Positions 7,367-13,552 are shown, counted from the stretch's first letter. The stretch is 16,701 bases of DNA from an uncultured Eubacterium sp. (GCA_905236735.1 CAJOOU010000042.1:1-16701), one strand, 5' to 3'. The notes: generated by a model from the sequence alone, not told the origin. Translations and numbers: made by a program.

Positions 7367-7666
7367 ATGAATATTAGCGCAGGCGATTTTGCCAGGTCGA
7401 AATCGGGGCATGACTCCGGCCGGATATATGTGGTAGTCAAAGTCGAAGAGGAAGTTGTTTACCTTTGCGATGGAAGGCTGAGATGTATAGACAAGCCAAA
7501 GAAGAAAAACATCAAACATATACAGGTTATAAAAAAAATGCCCGCTGAAATCAGACAGTGCTGTTATCAAAACGAAAAGTTTTATAACGAAGGAATAAAA
7601 AAAGCAATCAAAGATTATAAGAACAAGACAATGACTGGAGGAATAAAATGTCAAAATCAGATGTAA
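7367..7666 (+). CDS. KOW-domain RNA-binding protein (L14E-like)
   Basis: A 99-residue basic protein with an N-terminal KOW-type motif (about residues 5-25, GDFARSKSGHDSGRIYVVV). A strand pair follows (VYLCDGRLRCIDKPKKKN), then a lysine-rich C-terminal helix. It resembles the L14E/L6E/L27E-like proteins that Clostridia encode between map and infA, which are presumed to bind RNA but whose function is poorly known. It starts two bases after the adk stop with no good Shine-Dalgarno of its own, so it probably depends on coupling with adk. Its last 19 bases overlap the start of infA and contain the infA ribosome binding site, so its translation may influence IF1 synthesis. I assign no specific function. 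Confidence 0.85.
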   Translation: MNISAGDFARSKSGHDSGRIYVVVKVEEEVVYLCDGRLRCIDKPKKKNIKHIQVIKKMPAEIRQCCYQNEKFYNEGIKKAIKDYKNKTMTGGIKCQNQM

Positions 7667-7866
7667 TAGAAGTTGAAGGAACCGTATTGGAAAAACTGCC
7701 TAACGCAATGTTTTCGGTAGAACTGGAAAACGGACATCAGGTTCTGGCTCATATCAGTGGTAAGCTTAGAATGAACTTTATCAGAATTCTTCCGGGAGAT
7801 AAGGTAACATTGGAACTTTCCCCATATGATTTGACAAAGGGAAGAATCATTTGGAGAGATAAATAA
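7648..7866 (+). CDS. infA: Translation initiation factor IF-1
   Basis: A 72-residue IF-1, the exact usual length, starting MSKSDVIEVEGTVLEKLPN. It is a single OB-fold protein that binds the A site of the 30S subunit during initiation and assists IF2 and IF3. The motifs NAMFSVELENGHQVLAHISGK, RMNFIRILPGDKV and LSPYDLTKGRI are diagnostic. GGAGGA at 7637-7642 lies inside the preceding gene, five bases before the ATG. In this lineage it commonly sits between the KOW protein and rpmJ, as here. Confidence 0.98.
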   Translation: MSKSDVIEVEGTVLEKLPNAMFSVELENGHQVLAHISGKLRMNFIRILPGDKVTLELSPYDLTKGRIIWRDK

Positions 7867-7874
7867 AAAAGTGC

Positions 7875-7903
7875 TTGCACCAAAGAGGTGCTTATGATAC
7901 AAT
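7875..7903 (+). promoter_or_regulatory. Extended -10 sigma-A promoter before rpmJ
   Basis: The infA-rpmJ spacer holds TTGCAC (7875-7880) and TACAAT (7898-7903) separated by 17 bases, with TG at 7895-7896, one base before the -10 box (an extended -10). Each hexamer has one mismatch to consensus. The start site should fall near 7910, giving an approximately 40-base leader before the rpmJ GTG. This would let rpmJ-rpsM-rpsK-rpsD-rpoA-rplQ be transcribed independently of the upstream spc genes. An inverted repeat GCACC (7877-7881)/GGTGC (7887-7891) lies across the -35 end and the spacer and could be an operator or chance. Confidence 0.7.
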
Positions 7904-7951
7904 GTCAAATGGACACTTTTGGAAAGCAATGAGGAGAAAGGAGGCAATACC

Positions 7952-8065
7952 GTGAAGGTTAGAGCATCAGTTAAACCTATTTGCGAGAAATGCAAAGTTA
8001 TCAAAAGAAAGGGAAGCATCAGAGTAATCTGTGAAAACCCGAAACACAAACAGAGACAGGGTTAA
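7952..8065 (+). CDS. rpmJ: 50S ribosomal protein L36, zinc type (bL36)
   Basis: A 37-residue L36 with a GTG start, beginning MKVRASVKPICEKC and ending HKQRQG. The zinc ligands are Cys11, Cys14, Cys27 and His32, so this is the zinc-binding (C+) paralogue. L36 stabilises the large subunit near the base of the L7/L12 stalk. AGGAGG at 7939-7944 lies seven bases before the GTG, and a second Shine-Dalgarno-like stretch is just upstream. It is the first gene after the internal promoter and precedes an unusually long, structured spacer. Confidence 0.97.
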   Translation: MKVRASVKPICEKCKVIKRKGSIRVICENPKHKQRQG

Positions 8066-8279
8066 TGTGTAACGAAGCATTGGCTTTGGTATAAGATGCA
8101 AAGGCATCAAAAATTCGTGCGGCTGTCACGATATTCGAACCGTCAAACGGATGTCGTGAATCATATATAATTGTGATGGAATACTGATTTCATCACTATT
8201 TGTCGGTTTTTACATACATACCGGAACCGACGCAACAGAAACTATTAAAAAGCAAATGTTAATGGAGGTGTAAACACAC
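8066..8279 (+). promoter_or_regulatory. Structured rpmJ-rpsM spacer with four hairpins, candidate S4/alpha-operon leader
   Basis: This 214-base spacer, the longest in the window, holds four consecutive hairpins. H1 is GATGC (8095-8099)/GCATC (8104-8108). H2 is TCACGATAT (8126-8134)/ATGTCGTGA (8151-8159), with an inner CCGT (8140-8143)/ACGG (8147-8150). H3 is GTGATGGAA (8173-8181)/TTTCATCAC (8188-8196). H4 is GTCGGTT (8202-8208)/AACCGAC (8225-8231). CACGA (8127-8131) can pair either with TCGTG at 8154-8158 or with a second TCGTG at 8115-8119, so H2 could switch. The rpsM Shine-Dalgarno (GGAGGTG, 8264-8270) follows. In E. coli the rpsM leader folds into a pseudoknot bound by S4, and rpsD is in this operon too. 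S4 control here is inference. Confidence 0.65.
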
Positions 8280-8648
8280 ATGGCTCGTATTGCAGGTGTA
8301 GATTTACCAAGAGAAAAGCGTGTTGAAATCGGCCTTACATATATCTATGGTATAGGCAGAAAAAGCGCGGTTAAAATCCTTGAAGAAGCAAAGGTAAATC
8401 CTGACACTCGTGTCAGAGACCTTACCGATGAAGAGGTTAAGAGAATAAGCGGAGTAATCGACAGAGATATGATGGTAGAAGGTGACCTTCGTAGAGAAGT
8501 AGCCCTTAACATCAAGAGATTACAGGAAATCGGATGCTATCGTGGTATCCGTCACAGAAGAGGACTTCCTGTACGCGGTCAGAAGACAAAGACAAATGCG
8601 CGTACTCGTAAGGGTCCGAAGAGAACAGTAGCAAACAAGAAGAAATAA
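8280..8648 (+). CDS. rpsM: 30S ribosomal protein S13 (uS13)
   Basis: A 122-residue S13 starting MARIAGVDLPREKRVEIGLTYIYGIG. S13 sits at the top of the small-subunit head, bridges to L5 and contacts the P-site tRNA through its C-terminal tail. The helix-two-turn-helix region (about 14-60) and the basic tail (RRGLPVRGQKTKTNARTRKG, 93-112) are visible. GGAGGTG at 8264-8270 is nine bases from the ATG. It follows the multi-hairpin spacer and is followed by an 80-base spacer with possible alternative structures, so its expression may be controlled on both sides. Confidence 0.98.
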   Translation: MARIAGVDLPREKRVEIGLTYIYGIGRKSAVKILEEAKVNPDTRVRDLTDEEVKRISGVIDRDMMVEGDLRREVALNIKRLQEIGCYRGIRHRRGLPVRGQKTKTNARTRKGPKRTVANKKK

Positions 8649-8695
8649 CCCAAAGCATAGAGCGATGGGTGTTCTGTCGCTTTTTTCGGCAGAAC
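8648..8695 (+). promoter_or_regulatory. Possible terminator/alternative-hairpin pair between rpsM and rpsK
   Basis: Two exclusive folds can be drawn. In one, AGCGA (8661-8665) pairs with TCGCT (8677-8681), directly followed by TTTTT (8682-8686), resembling a weak intrinsic terminator. In the other, GTTCTGTCG (8671-8679) pairs with CGGCAGAAC (8687-8695; nine pairs including one G-U), which puts the T-run in the loop. That second fold is compatible with ACCCA (8648-8652)/TGGGT (8666-8670). The second fold is more stable by base-pair count, so termination would need a factor or co-transcriptional timing. It may lower expression of rpsK and beyond. The pairings are seen; the function is inference. 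Confidence 0.5.
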
Positions 8696-8728
8696 CGTAT
8701 TATATTAAGAAAGTAGGTTAGTTTTAAT

Positions 8729-9124
8729 ATGGCTAAGAAAGTTACAAAGAAAGTGACAAAAAAGCGCGTAAAGAAAAACGTTGAACGCGGACAGGCACAT
8801 ATTCAGGCATCTTTTAACAATACTATTGTTACACTTACAGATGCACAGGGAAATGCCATTTCATGGGCAAGTGCCGGTGGTCTTGGATTCAGAGGTTCAA
8901 AGAAATCTACTCCATATGCAGCTCAGGTTGCTGCAGAAACAGCTGCAAAGGCAGCTATTCCGCATGGTTTAAAGTATGTAGATGTTATGGTTAAAGGACC
9001 GGGTTCCGGAAGAGAGGCAGCTATTCGTGCCCTCGCTGCATGTGGTATCGAAGTTACAAGTATCAGAGATGTGACTCCGGTTCCTCACAACGGATGCCGT
9101 CCGCCAAAACGCAGAAGAGTCTAA
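8729..9124 (+). CDS. rpsK: 30S ribosomal protein S11 (uS11)
   Basis: A 131-residue S11 with a lysine-rich N-terminus (about residues 1-20), the core GQAHIQASFNNTIVTLTDAQG and the terminal DVTPVPHNGCRPPKRRRV. S11 is on the platform of the small subunit, near the E site and the 3' end of 16S rRNA. The ribosome binding site is poor: only TAGGT (8714-8718), ten bases before the ATG, is visible, while nearly all its neighbours have AGGAGG-like sites. This may reflect extra control through the preceding spacer. Confidence 0.98.
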   Translation: MAKKVTKKVTKKRVKKNVERGQAHIQASFNNTIVTLTDAQGNAISWASAGGLGFRGSKKSTPYAAQVAAETAAKAAIPHGLKYVDVMVKGPGSGREAAIRALAACGIEVTSIRDVTPVPHNGCRPPKRRRV

Positions 9125-9143
9125 TTTGGAGGTGTGATCTAAA

Positions 9144-9737
9144 ATGGCAATAAACAGAACCCCAGTCCTTAAAAGATGCAGATCACTTGGTATGGATCCT
9201 GTATTCTTGGGTATTGATAAAAAATCTAAAAGACAGTTAAACAGATCAAGCAGAAAGATTTCAGAATATGGTCTTCAGCTTAGAGAGAAACAGAAAGCTA
9301 AGTTTATCTATGGCGTACTTGAGAAGCCTTTCCACAATTATTATGAAAGAGCTGACAAGATGAAGGGAATGACTGGTGAAAACCTTATGATTCTCCTTGA
9401 GTCAAGACTTGACAATGTAGTATTCCGTCTTGGTTTCGCAAGAACAAGAAAGGAAGCAAGACAGATTGTTGATCACAAGCATGTACTTGTAAACGGAAAG
9501 TGCATCAATATTCCTTCATATCAGGTTAAGGCCGGAGATACAATCGAAATAAGAGAAAAGAGCAAAGGCTCACAGAGATATAAGGAGATAGTTGAAGTTA
9601 CAGGCGGAAGACTTGTTCCGGAGTGGCTTGAGGCTGACTCAGAGACTCTTAAGGGAACAGTTAAGAACCTTCCTAACAGAGAAGCCATTGATGTGCCTGT
9701 AAACGAGATGCTTATCGTCGAGTTATACTCTAAGTAA
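9144..9737 (+). CDS. rpsD: 30S ribosomal protein S4 (uS4), zinc-free form
   Basis: A 197-residue S4. S4 nucleates assembly of the 16S 5' domain, forms part of the mRNA entry helicase with S3 and S5, and in E. coli represses the alpha operon by binding its leader. The S4 RNA-binding domain is at about residues 87-150 (RLDNVVFRLGFARTRKEARQ, then VNGKCINIPSYQVKAGD). The N-terminal region has only one cysteine (Cys12) where zinc-binding S4 has four, so this is the C- form. GGAGGTG precedes the ATG. Its position in the alpha operon resembles E. coli and differs from B. subtilis, where rpsD is a separate gene. Confidence 0.98.
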   Translation: MAINRTPVLKRCRSLGMDPVFLGIDKKSKRQLNRSSRKISEYGLQLREKQKAKFIYGVLEKPFHNYYERADKMKGMTGENLMILLESRLDNVVFRLGFARTRKEARQIVDHKHVLVNGKCINIPSYQVKAGDTIEIREKSKGSQRYKEIVEVTGGRLVPEWLEADSETLKGTVKNLPNREAIDVPVNEMLIVELYSK

Positions 9738-9773
9738 TCCATTCTAATAACCGGTGAAGGAGGGACTTTATTA

Positions 9774-10733
9774 GTGTTCGATTTTGAAAAACCAGACATT
9801 GAGATTGTGGAAATCTCAGACGACAAGAAATATGGTAGATTTGTAGTTGAACCATTGGAGAGAGGCTATGGTATTACTCTTGGCAATTCTCTTCGCAGAA
9901 TTATGCTCTCATCTCTGCCAGGCTCTGCTGTAAGCAGTGTAAAGATTGATGGAGTATTACATGAGTTCAGTTCTGTTCCGGGTGTTAAGGAAGATGTAAC
10001 AGAGATTATTATGAATCTCAAGAAGCTGGCCATCCAGAATACAAGCCAGACAAACGAGCCCAAAACAGCCTATATCGAGGTTGAGGGGCAGGGCGTTGTA
10101 ACAGCGGCTGATATTCAGGCTGACTCCGACATCAAGATTATCAATAAGGATTTAGTCATTGCAACGCTTAACGGCGGCGCAGATTCAAAGCTTTACATGG
10201 AACTCACCATTACAAACGGAAGAGGTTATGTGGGAGCTGATAAGAATAAAAATGAGGATTTCCCGATTGGTGTTATCGCAGTAGATTCTATTTACACTCC
10301 TGTAGAGCGTGTAAATATGAATGTTGAAAACACTCGTGTAGGTCAGGTGACGGATTTTGACAAGCTCACTCTTGACATCTTCACAAACGGAACTCTTGCA
10401 CCGGACGAAGCAGTCAGTCTTGCAGCAAAGGTGCTCAGCGAGCATCTGAATCTGTTTATCAACCTTTCAGAGAATGCTATAAACGCAGAAGTTATGGTTG
10501 AGACTGTAAGCGATGCAAAAGAGAAAGTTCTTGAAATGAATATTGATGAGCTCGAACTTTCGGTTCGCTCATATAATTGTTTGAAACGCGCCGGTATCAA
10601 TACGGTAGAAGAACTTTGCAACAAGACTTCCGATGATATGATGAAGGTTCGTAACCTTGGACGCAAATCACTTGAGGAAGTATTGGCAAAATTAAAAGAT
10701 TTAGGCTTATCATTAAGTCAGGGAGACGAGTAG
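9774..10733 (+). CDS. rpoA: DNA-directed RNA polymerase alpha subunit
   Basis: A 319-residue alpha subunit with a GTG start. The N-terminal domain (about 1-230) dimerises and assembles beta and beta'; it contains GYGITLGNSLRRIMLSSLPG (30-49) and VMVETVSDAKEK near its end. The C-terminal domain (about 255-315) carries the helix-hairpin-helix used to bind UP elements and activators, with SVRSYNCLKRAGI and KVRNLGRKSLEEVLAKL. AAGGAGG at 9757-9763 is ten bases from the GTG. The length is slightly above the usual 314 or so. A 143-base spacer separates it from rplQ. Confidence 0.98.
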   Translation: MFDFEKPDIEIVEISDDKKYGRFVVEPLERGYGITLGNSLRRIMLSSLPGSAVSSVKIDGVLHEFSSVPGVKEDVTEIIMNLKKLAIQNTSQTNEPKTAYIEVEGQGVVTAADIQADSDIKIINKDLVIATLNGGADSKLYMELTITNGRGYVGADKNKNEDFPIGVIAVDSIYTPVERVNMNVENTRVGQVTDFDKLTLDIFTNGTLAPDEAVSLAAKVLSEHLNLFINLSENAINAEVMVETVSDAKEKVLEMNIDELELSVRSYNCLKRAGINTVEELCNKTSDDMMKVRNLGRKSLEEVLAKLKDLGLSLSQGDE

Positions 10734-10876
10734 TCTCAAAATTAGCAGTTTAAACTGGCTGACGGACTGCCTGTAAGACCTTAAGAGCGAGGCGGCCCGG
10801 AATCCGGTGGAAGCAGACATTCGGTAAGTAAGACCAAAGGGCGTAGCCGGATGTGCCACAATAGGAGGAAATTAAA
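10734..10876 (+). promoter_or_regulatory. rpoA-rplQ spacer with competing stems, candidate L17 leader
   Basis: This 143-base gap is visibly more G+C-rich than its surroundings in its middle part. GCAGT (10745-10749) pairs with ACTGC (10766-10770). ACATTCGG (10817-10824) can pair over eight positions with CCGGATGT (10847-10854), one of them a G-U. That same 3' arm can instead pair with ATCCGGT (10802-10808) through GCCGGAT (10846-10852), and CCGG (10797-10800) can pair with CCGG (10804-10807). The octamer GTAAGACC occurs twice (10773-10780 and 10828-10835). AGGAGGA (10863-10869) is the rplQ Shine-Dalgarno. No open reading frame or clear promoter is seen. A leader controlling rplQ is inference. 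Confidence 0.45.
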
Positions 10877-11413
10877 ATGGCAAAGTACAGAAAACTCGGT
10901 AAAACATCCGATCAGAGAAAAGCGCTTCTCAGAAACCAGACAACAGCTCTTCTTTACAAGGGAAGAATTATCACAACTGAGGCAAGAGCCAAGGAAGTTC
11001 GTAAGCAGGTAGAGAAACTTATCGCTCTCGCTGTTAAGGAAAAAGATAACTTTGATGAAGTTACAATCCAGGCTAAGGTTGCCAGAAAAGATGCTAACGG
11101 AAAGCGTGTTAAAGAAGTTGTAGACGGTAAGAAGGTTACGGTATATGACGAAGTAGAGAGAAAGATTAAGAAAGACCAGCCTAGCAGACTCCATGCAAAG
11201 CGTCAGATTATGAAGGTTCTCTATCCTGTAACCGAGGTACCTGAGAAGGCTGCCGGAAGAAAGAAAAACACAAAGCAGGTTGACCTTGTAGACAAGCTTT
11301 TCACAGAGTATGCTCCTAAGTATGCAGATCGTAACGGTGGATATACAAGAATCGTTAAGATCGGACCTCGTAAGGGTGATGCAGCTATGGAAGTTGTACT
11401 TGAGCTTGTATAA
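10877..11413 (+). CDS. rplQ: 50S ribosomal protein L17 (bL17), long form
   Basis: A 178-residue L17, against roughly 115-130 in most bacteria. The N-terminal core (1-53, RKLGKTSDQRKALLRNQTTALL) and the C-terminal core (136-178, LFTEYAPKYADRNGGYTRIVKIG and EVVLELV) are clear. Two extra segments are lysine-rich: about 70-100 (KDANGKRVKEVVDGKKVTVYD) and about 116-135 (PVTEVPEKAAGRKKNTKQV). I recall similar insertions in other Lachnospiraceae L17 proteins, which supports the lineage call. L17 lies near the tunnel exit. AGGAGGA sits about seven bases upstream of the ATG. It ends the alpha operon and is followed by a strong terminator. Confidence 0.97.
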   Translation: MAKYRKLGKTSDQRKALLRNQTTALLYKGRIITTEARAKEVRKQVEKLIALAVKEKDNFDEVTIQAKVARKDANGKRVKEVVDGKKVTVYDEVERKIKKDQPSRLHAKRQIMKVLYPVTEVPEKAAGRKKNTKQVDLVDKLFTEYAPKYADRNGGYTRIVKIGPRKGDAAMEVVLELV

Positions 11414-11435
11414 TTATTGCATTGACATTTGATTA

Positions 11436-11465
11436 CAAAACGCCGCACTTTTGTGTGGCGTTTTG
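11436..11465 (+). terminator. Intrinsic terminator of the ribosomal protein operon
   Basis: The left arm CAAAACGCCGCAC (11436-11448) and the right arm GTGTGGCGTTTTG (11453-11465) form thirteen pairs, one a G-T wobble, around a TTTT loop. The 3' arm ends in TTTTG and is followed by CTTTATTA, giving a T-rich tail. The hairpin begins 22 bases after the rplQ stop and is the natural end of the S10-spc-alpha transcript. Confidence 0.9.
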
Positions 11466-11532
11466 CTTTATTACGGTAAATAAGGATGAAACATATCACA
11501 GATTTTATAAAAGCTGAATAGTCGGAGGTTTT

Positions 11533-12126
11533 ATGAAGATATTGTTTTACGGTGATTCAAATACATATGGATACGATCCGAGAGGACCTGTTCCGGGAAG
11601 ATATGATGAGAAAAAAATCTGGCCGATGATAGCCGGGGATTGTATCGCTGATTCTGAGGTTTTTATAGAAGCATTAAACGGAAGACGGCTGCCGTCATCG
11701 GATTTTGATTTTGAGGTGATATTCGCAGCCATAGATAGATGCGAGGAAGTGGATGTTCTGGGGATCATGCTTGGCACCAATGATTACATCTGCTCTCTTA
11801 TGCCGGAACCGGATGTTGTGGCAGCAAAAATGGAAGATGTGATAAAAAAGATAAAAGCGAAATATCCTGATTTAAGGATTTTGCTTATAGCACCTCCACC
11901 TGTTAAGACAGCGACGGTCTGCGGTATGCAGAAGTATGATACTACAGACGGCAGACTGTCTAAGGCATATGAGAAGACTGCCGAAAAAATGGGAACATAT
12001 TTTTTTGATGCTGCAAAGGAACCTTTATCGATGGCTTTTGACGGGGTGCATCTTTCGGAAGATGGACACAGGCAGCTTGGCAGAAGGATTGGAGAATATA
12101 TAGAATCTAAGTTACAGAAAGACTGA
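11533..12126 (+). CDS. SGNH/GDSL-family hydrolase, cytoplasmic
   Basis: A 197-residue serine hydrolase of the SGNH superfamily, probably an esterase or deacylase; the substrate cannot be told. Block I is FYGDSN with the nucleophile Ser9. A glycine near NGRR (about 50) fits block II, GTND (81-84) gives block III with Asn83, and DGVHLSEDGH (170-179) gives block V with Asp170 and His173. No signal peptide or membrane helix is seen, so it should act in the cytoplasm. GGAGG lies just before the ATG. It stands alone after the rplQ terminator. A promoter is not clear in the 67 bases upstream, although TATAAA at 11506-11511 could be a -10 box. It converges on the kinase gene, and its 3' end forms part of the shared terminator. 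Confidence 0.9.
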   Translation: MKILFYGDSNTYGYDPRGPVPGRYDEKKIWPMIAGDCIADSEVFIEALNGRRLPSSDFDFEVIFAAIDRCEEVDVLGIMLGTNDYICSLMPEPDVVAAKMEDVIKKIKAKYPDLRILLIAPPPVKTATVCGMQKYDTTDGRLSKAYEKTAEKMGTYFFDAAKEPLSMAFDGVHLSEDGHRQLGRRIGEYIESKLQKD

Positions 12127-12150
12127 GACTTTCTGTAACTTTTATTCTTT
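12109..12150 (+). terminator. Terminator between convergent hydrolase and kinase genes
   Basis: AAGTTACAGAAAG (12109-12121) and CTTTCTGTAACTT (12129-12141) form a perfect 13-base-pair stem with a seven-base loop, ACTGAGA, and are followed on the + strand by TTATTCTTTT. The left arm and loop include the last codons and the TGA of the hydrolase gene. The right arm ends one base before the kinase stop codon. The + strand tail is T-rich. Read from the minus strand, the tail is AGATTCTATAT, so termination of the mutS2 operon here would be weaker. Confidence 0.85.
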
Positions 12151-13551
12151 TGAGAGGGTGAGAGTAAAGGTAAACTCCGTACCCACGCCTTCCGTTGATA
12201 TGACATTAATGTTTTCATCATGGGACTGGATAATTTCCTTTACAATGGAAAGGCCCAGTCCGGTACCCTTTTTATCTCTTCCTCTTGAAAGGTCGGTCTT
12301 GTAAAATCTCTCCCAGATTTTGGGAATACTATCCTTGGGTATACCTATGCCGTTATCGCGGACGGAAATATAGAGTTTGCCGCTCCTTTCTGTAGTCTCT
12401 ATGGTAACGACAGAGTTATCATTGCTGAATTTTATTGCATTATCCAAAAGATTGTAGAGAACCTGCTGGATTTTGGACATATCAGCGGATACATACATTG
12501 TTTCGCCGGTAAGAATCAAATCCAACGATATCCCCTTTTCCCGGCCTGTCCCTTCAAAGGACATAGCCGTTTTTTTGATAACATTGTTGATATCGAAGGA
12601 GGTAATATCCATAATTGTGGATTTGGAGCCTATTTTGTTAAGGTCCAAAAGATTCTGGGTAAGTTTTGTAAGTCTTTCCGTTTCAAAAAGCACGACTCCG
12701 AGGTATTTTTCCTGCATTTCAGGAGGAATAATGCCGTCGGATATGGCTGTGATATAGCCTCTTATTGAAGTGAGGGGTGAGCGGAAATCGTGTGAAATGT
12801 TGGATATGAATTTTCTCTGGTCATCTTCGAGGGTGTTTAGCTCAGTTGCCATATAGTTAAGAGAACCGCCTATATATCCGAATTCATCTGTTCCGGTATA
12901 TTTTGAGGGCTCATCAAAATTGCCCGAAGCATAGTTTTGGGCAATTTTCATAATAGAACTTAAAGGTCTGTACATAAAAAAGATAATAAAAAGGAGCATC
13001 AAAAGGGCGCAGAGGAGTATAAGGGCAAGGGTAAAGTAAATGATGTTAATCTGTTTGTCTGTATCGGAGGTAACCGATGATACTGTTTTATGAAGAGTAA
13101 TATAGCCTCTTACCTTGTAGCTTACGGTAATAGGAGCAATTACGGAAATCATGTTTTCACGGAAGGTACCGTAAAAGCTGCCAAGCTGGTATATGTCGGA
13201 ACCGGAGGCAGTCGGGTCAAATTCCTCTATAACAGTGGGAGTATCTGTAAGCTCTGAAGCGGAAGAAGCTATGATTTCTCCGGTAGGAGATACGGCCATT
13301 ATTGTAGAGTCCAGGTAGGGTGAAAGTATTGTTAGCTGTCTGTGGAGACCGGTAAGGGAAATATCATCCTCATAATAATCCGTCGCATAGGATTCGGCAA
13401 TTTCCACAGCGGCCGCGTAAAGAGTGGCTGCCTCGTGTTTAATAAGATATTTTTTAAGTGCGCTGCCGGAATAGAAAAACACTACGGCAAAGGCCAGTAT
13501 TCCAAAAAGGATATAGCTTAAAATCAGTCTGAAAAGTACCTTGCGTTTCAT
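12142..13551 (-). CDS. Membrane sensor histidine kinase (HAMP, HisKA, HATPase_c)
   Basis: A 469-residue two-component sensor kinase. Membrane helix 1 is at about residues 7-27 and helix 2 at about 168-193. Between them is a 140-residue extracytoplasmic domain of unknown ligand. A HAMP linker (about 194-246) leads to the HisKA domain with FISNISHDFRSPLTSIRGY, phosphoacceptor His254. The ATPase domain has the N box (LYNLLDNAIKFSN, 365-377), G1 (DNGIGIP, 399-405), the F box (ERFYK, 414-418) and G2 (GTGLGLS, 429-435). All catalytic motifs are intact. It starts one base after the response regulator stop, with GAGGT inside that gene as ribosome binding site, so the two form a cognate pair. The stimulus cannot be inferred from the sequence. 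Confidence 0.96.
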   Translation of the reverse strand: MKRKVLFRLILSYILFGILAFAVVFFYSGSALKKYLIKHEAATLYAAAVEIAESYATDYYEDDISLTGLHRQLTILSPYLDSTIMAVSPTGEIIASSASELTDTPTVIEEFDPTASGSDIYQLGSFYGTFRENMISVIAPITVSYKVRGYITLHKTVSSVTSDTDKQINIIYFTLALILLCALLMLLFIIFFMYRPLSSIMKIAQNYASGNFDEPSKYTGTDEFGYIGGSLNYMATELNTLEDDQRKFISNISHDFRSPLTSIRGYITAISDGIIPPEMQEKYLGVVLFETERLTKLTQNLLDLNKIGSKSTIMDITSFDINNVIKKTAMSFEGTGREKGISLDLILTGETMYVSADMSKIQQVLYNLLDNAIKFSNDNSVVTIETTERSGKLYISVRDNGIGIPKDSIPKIWERFYKTDLSRGRDKKGTGLGLSIVKEIIQSHDENINVISTEGVGTEFTFTLTLSKE

Positions 13552-13552
13552 T

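Noticed and set aside
7877..7891. GCACC/GGTGC hairpin after infA as a terminator
   Set aside because: Only five base pairs with no T-run. It lies across the rpmJ promoter, so termination is unlikely.
8166..8171. Perfect TATAAT inside the rpmJ-rpsM spacer
   Set aside because: No -35-like hexamer at 16-18 bases and no TG extension. The site lies between hairpins H2 and H3 in AT-rich sequence, so it is probably chance.
10746..10757. Perfect 12-base palindrome CAGTTTAAACTG as an operator
   Set aside because: It lies just after rpoA with no promoter nearby. It may be part of the spacer RNA structure or chance.
11422..11427. Perfect TTGACA after rplQ as a promoter for the hydrolase
   Set aside because: The -10 position at 17 bases falls in the terminator hairpin and reads GCACTT, so no matching -10 exists.
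11506..11511. TATAAA as a -10 box for the SGNH hydrolase
   Set aside because: No acceptable -35 at 16-18 bases upstream. It is mentioned in the gene entry but not called as a promoter.
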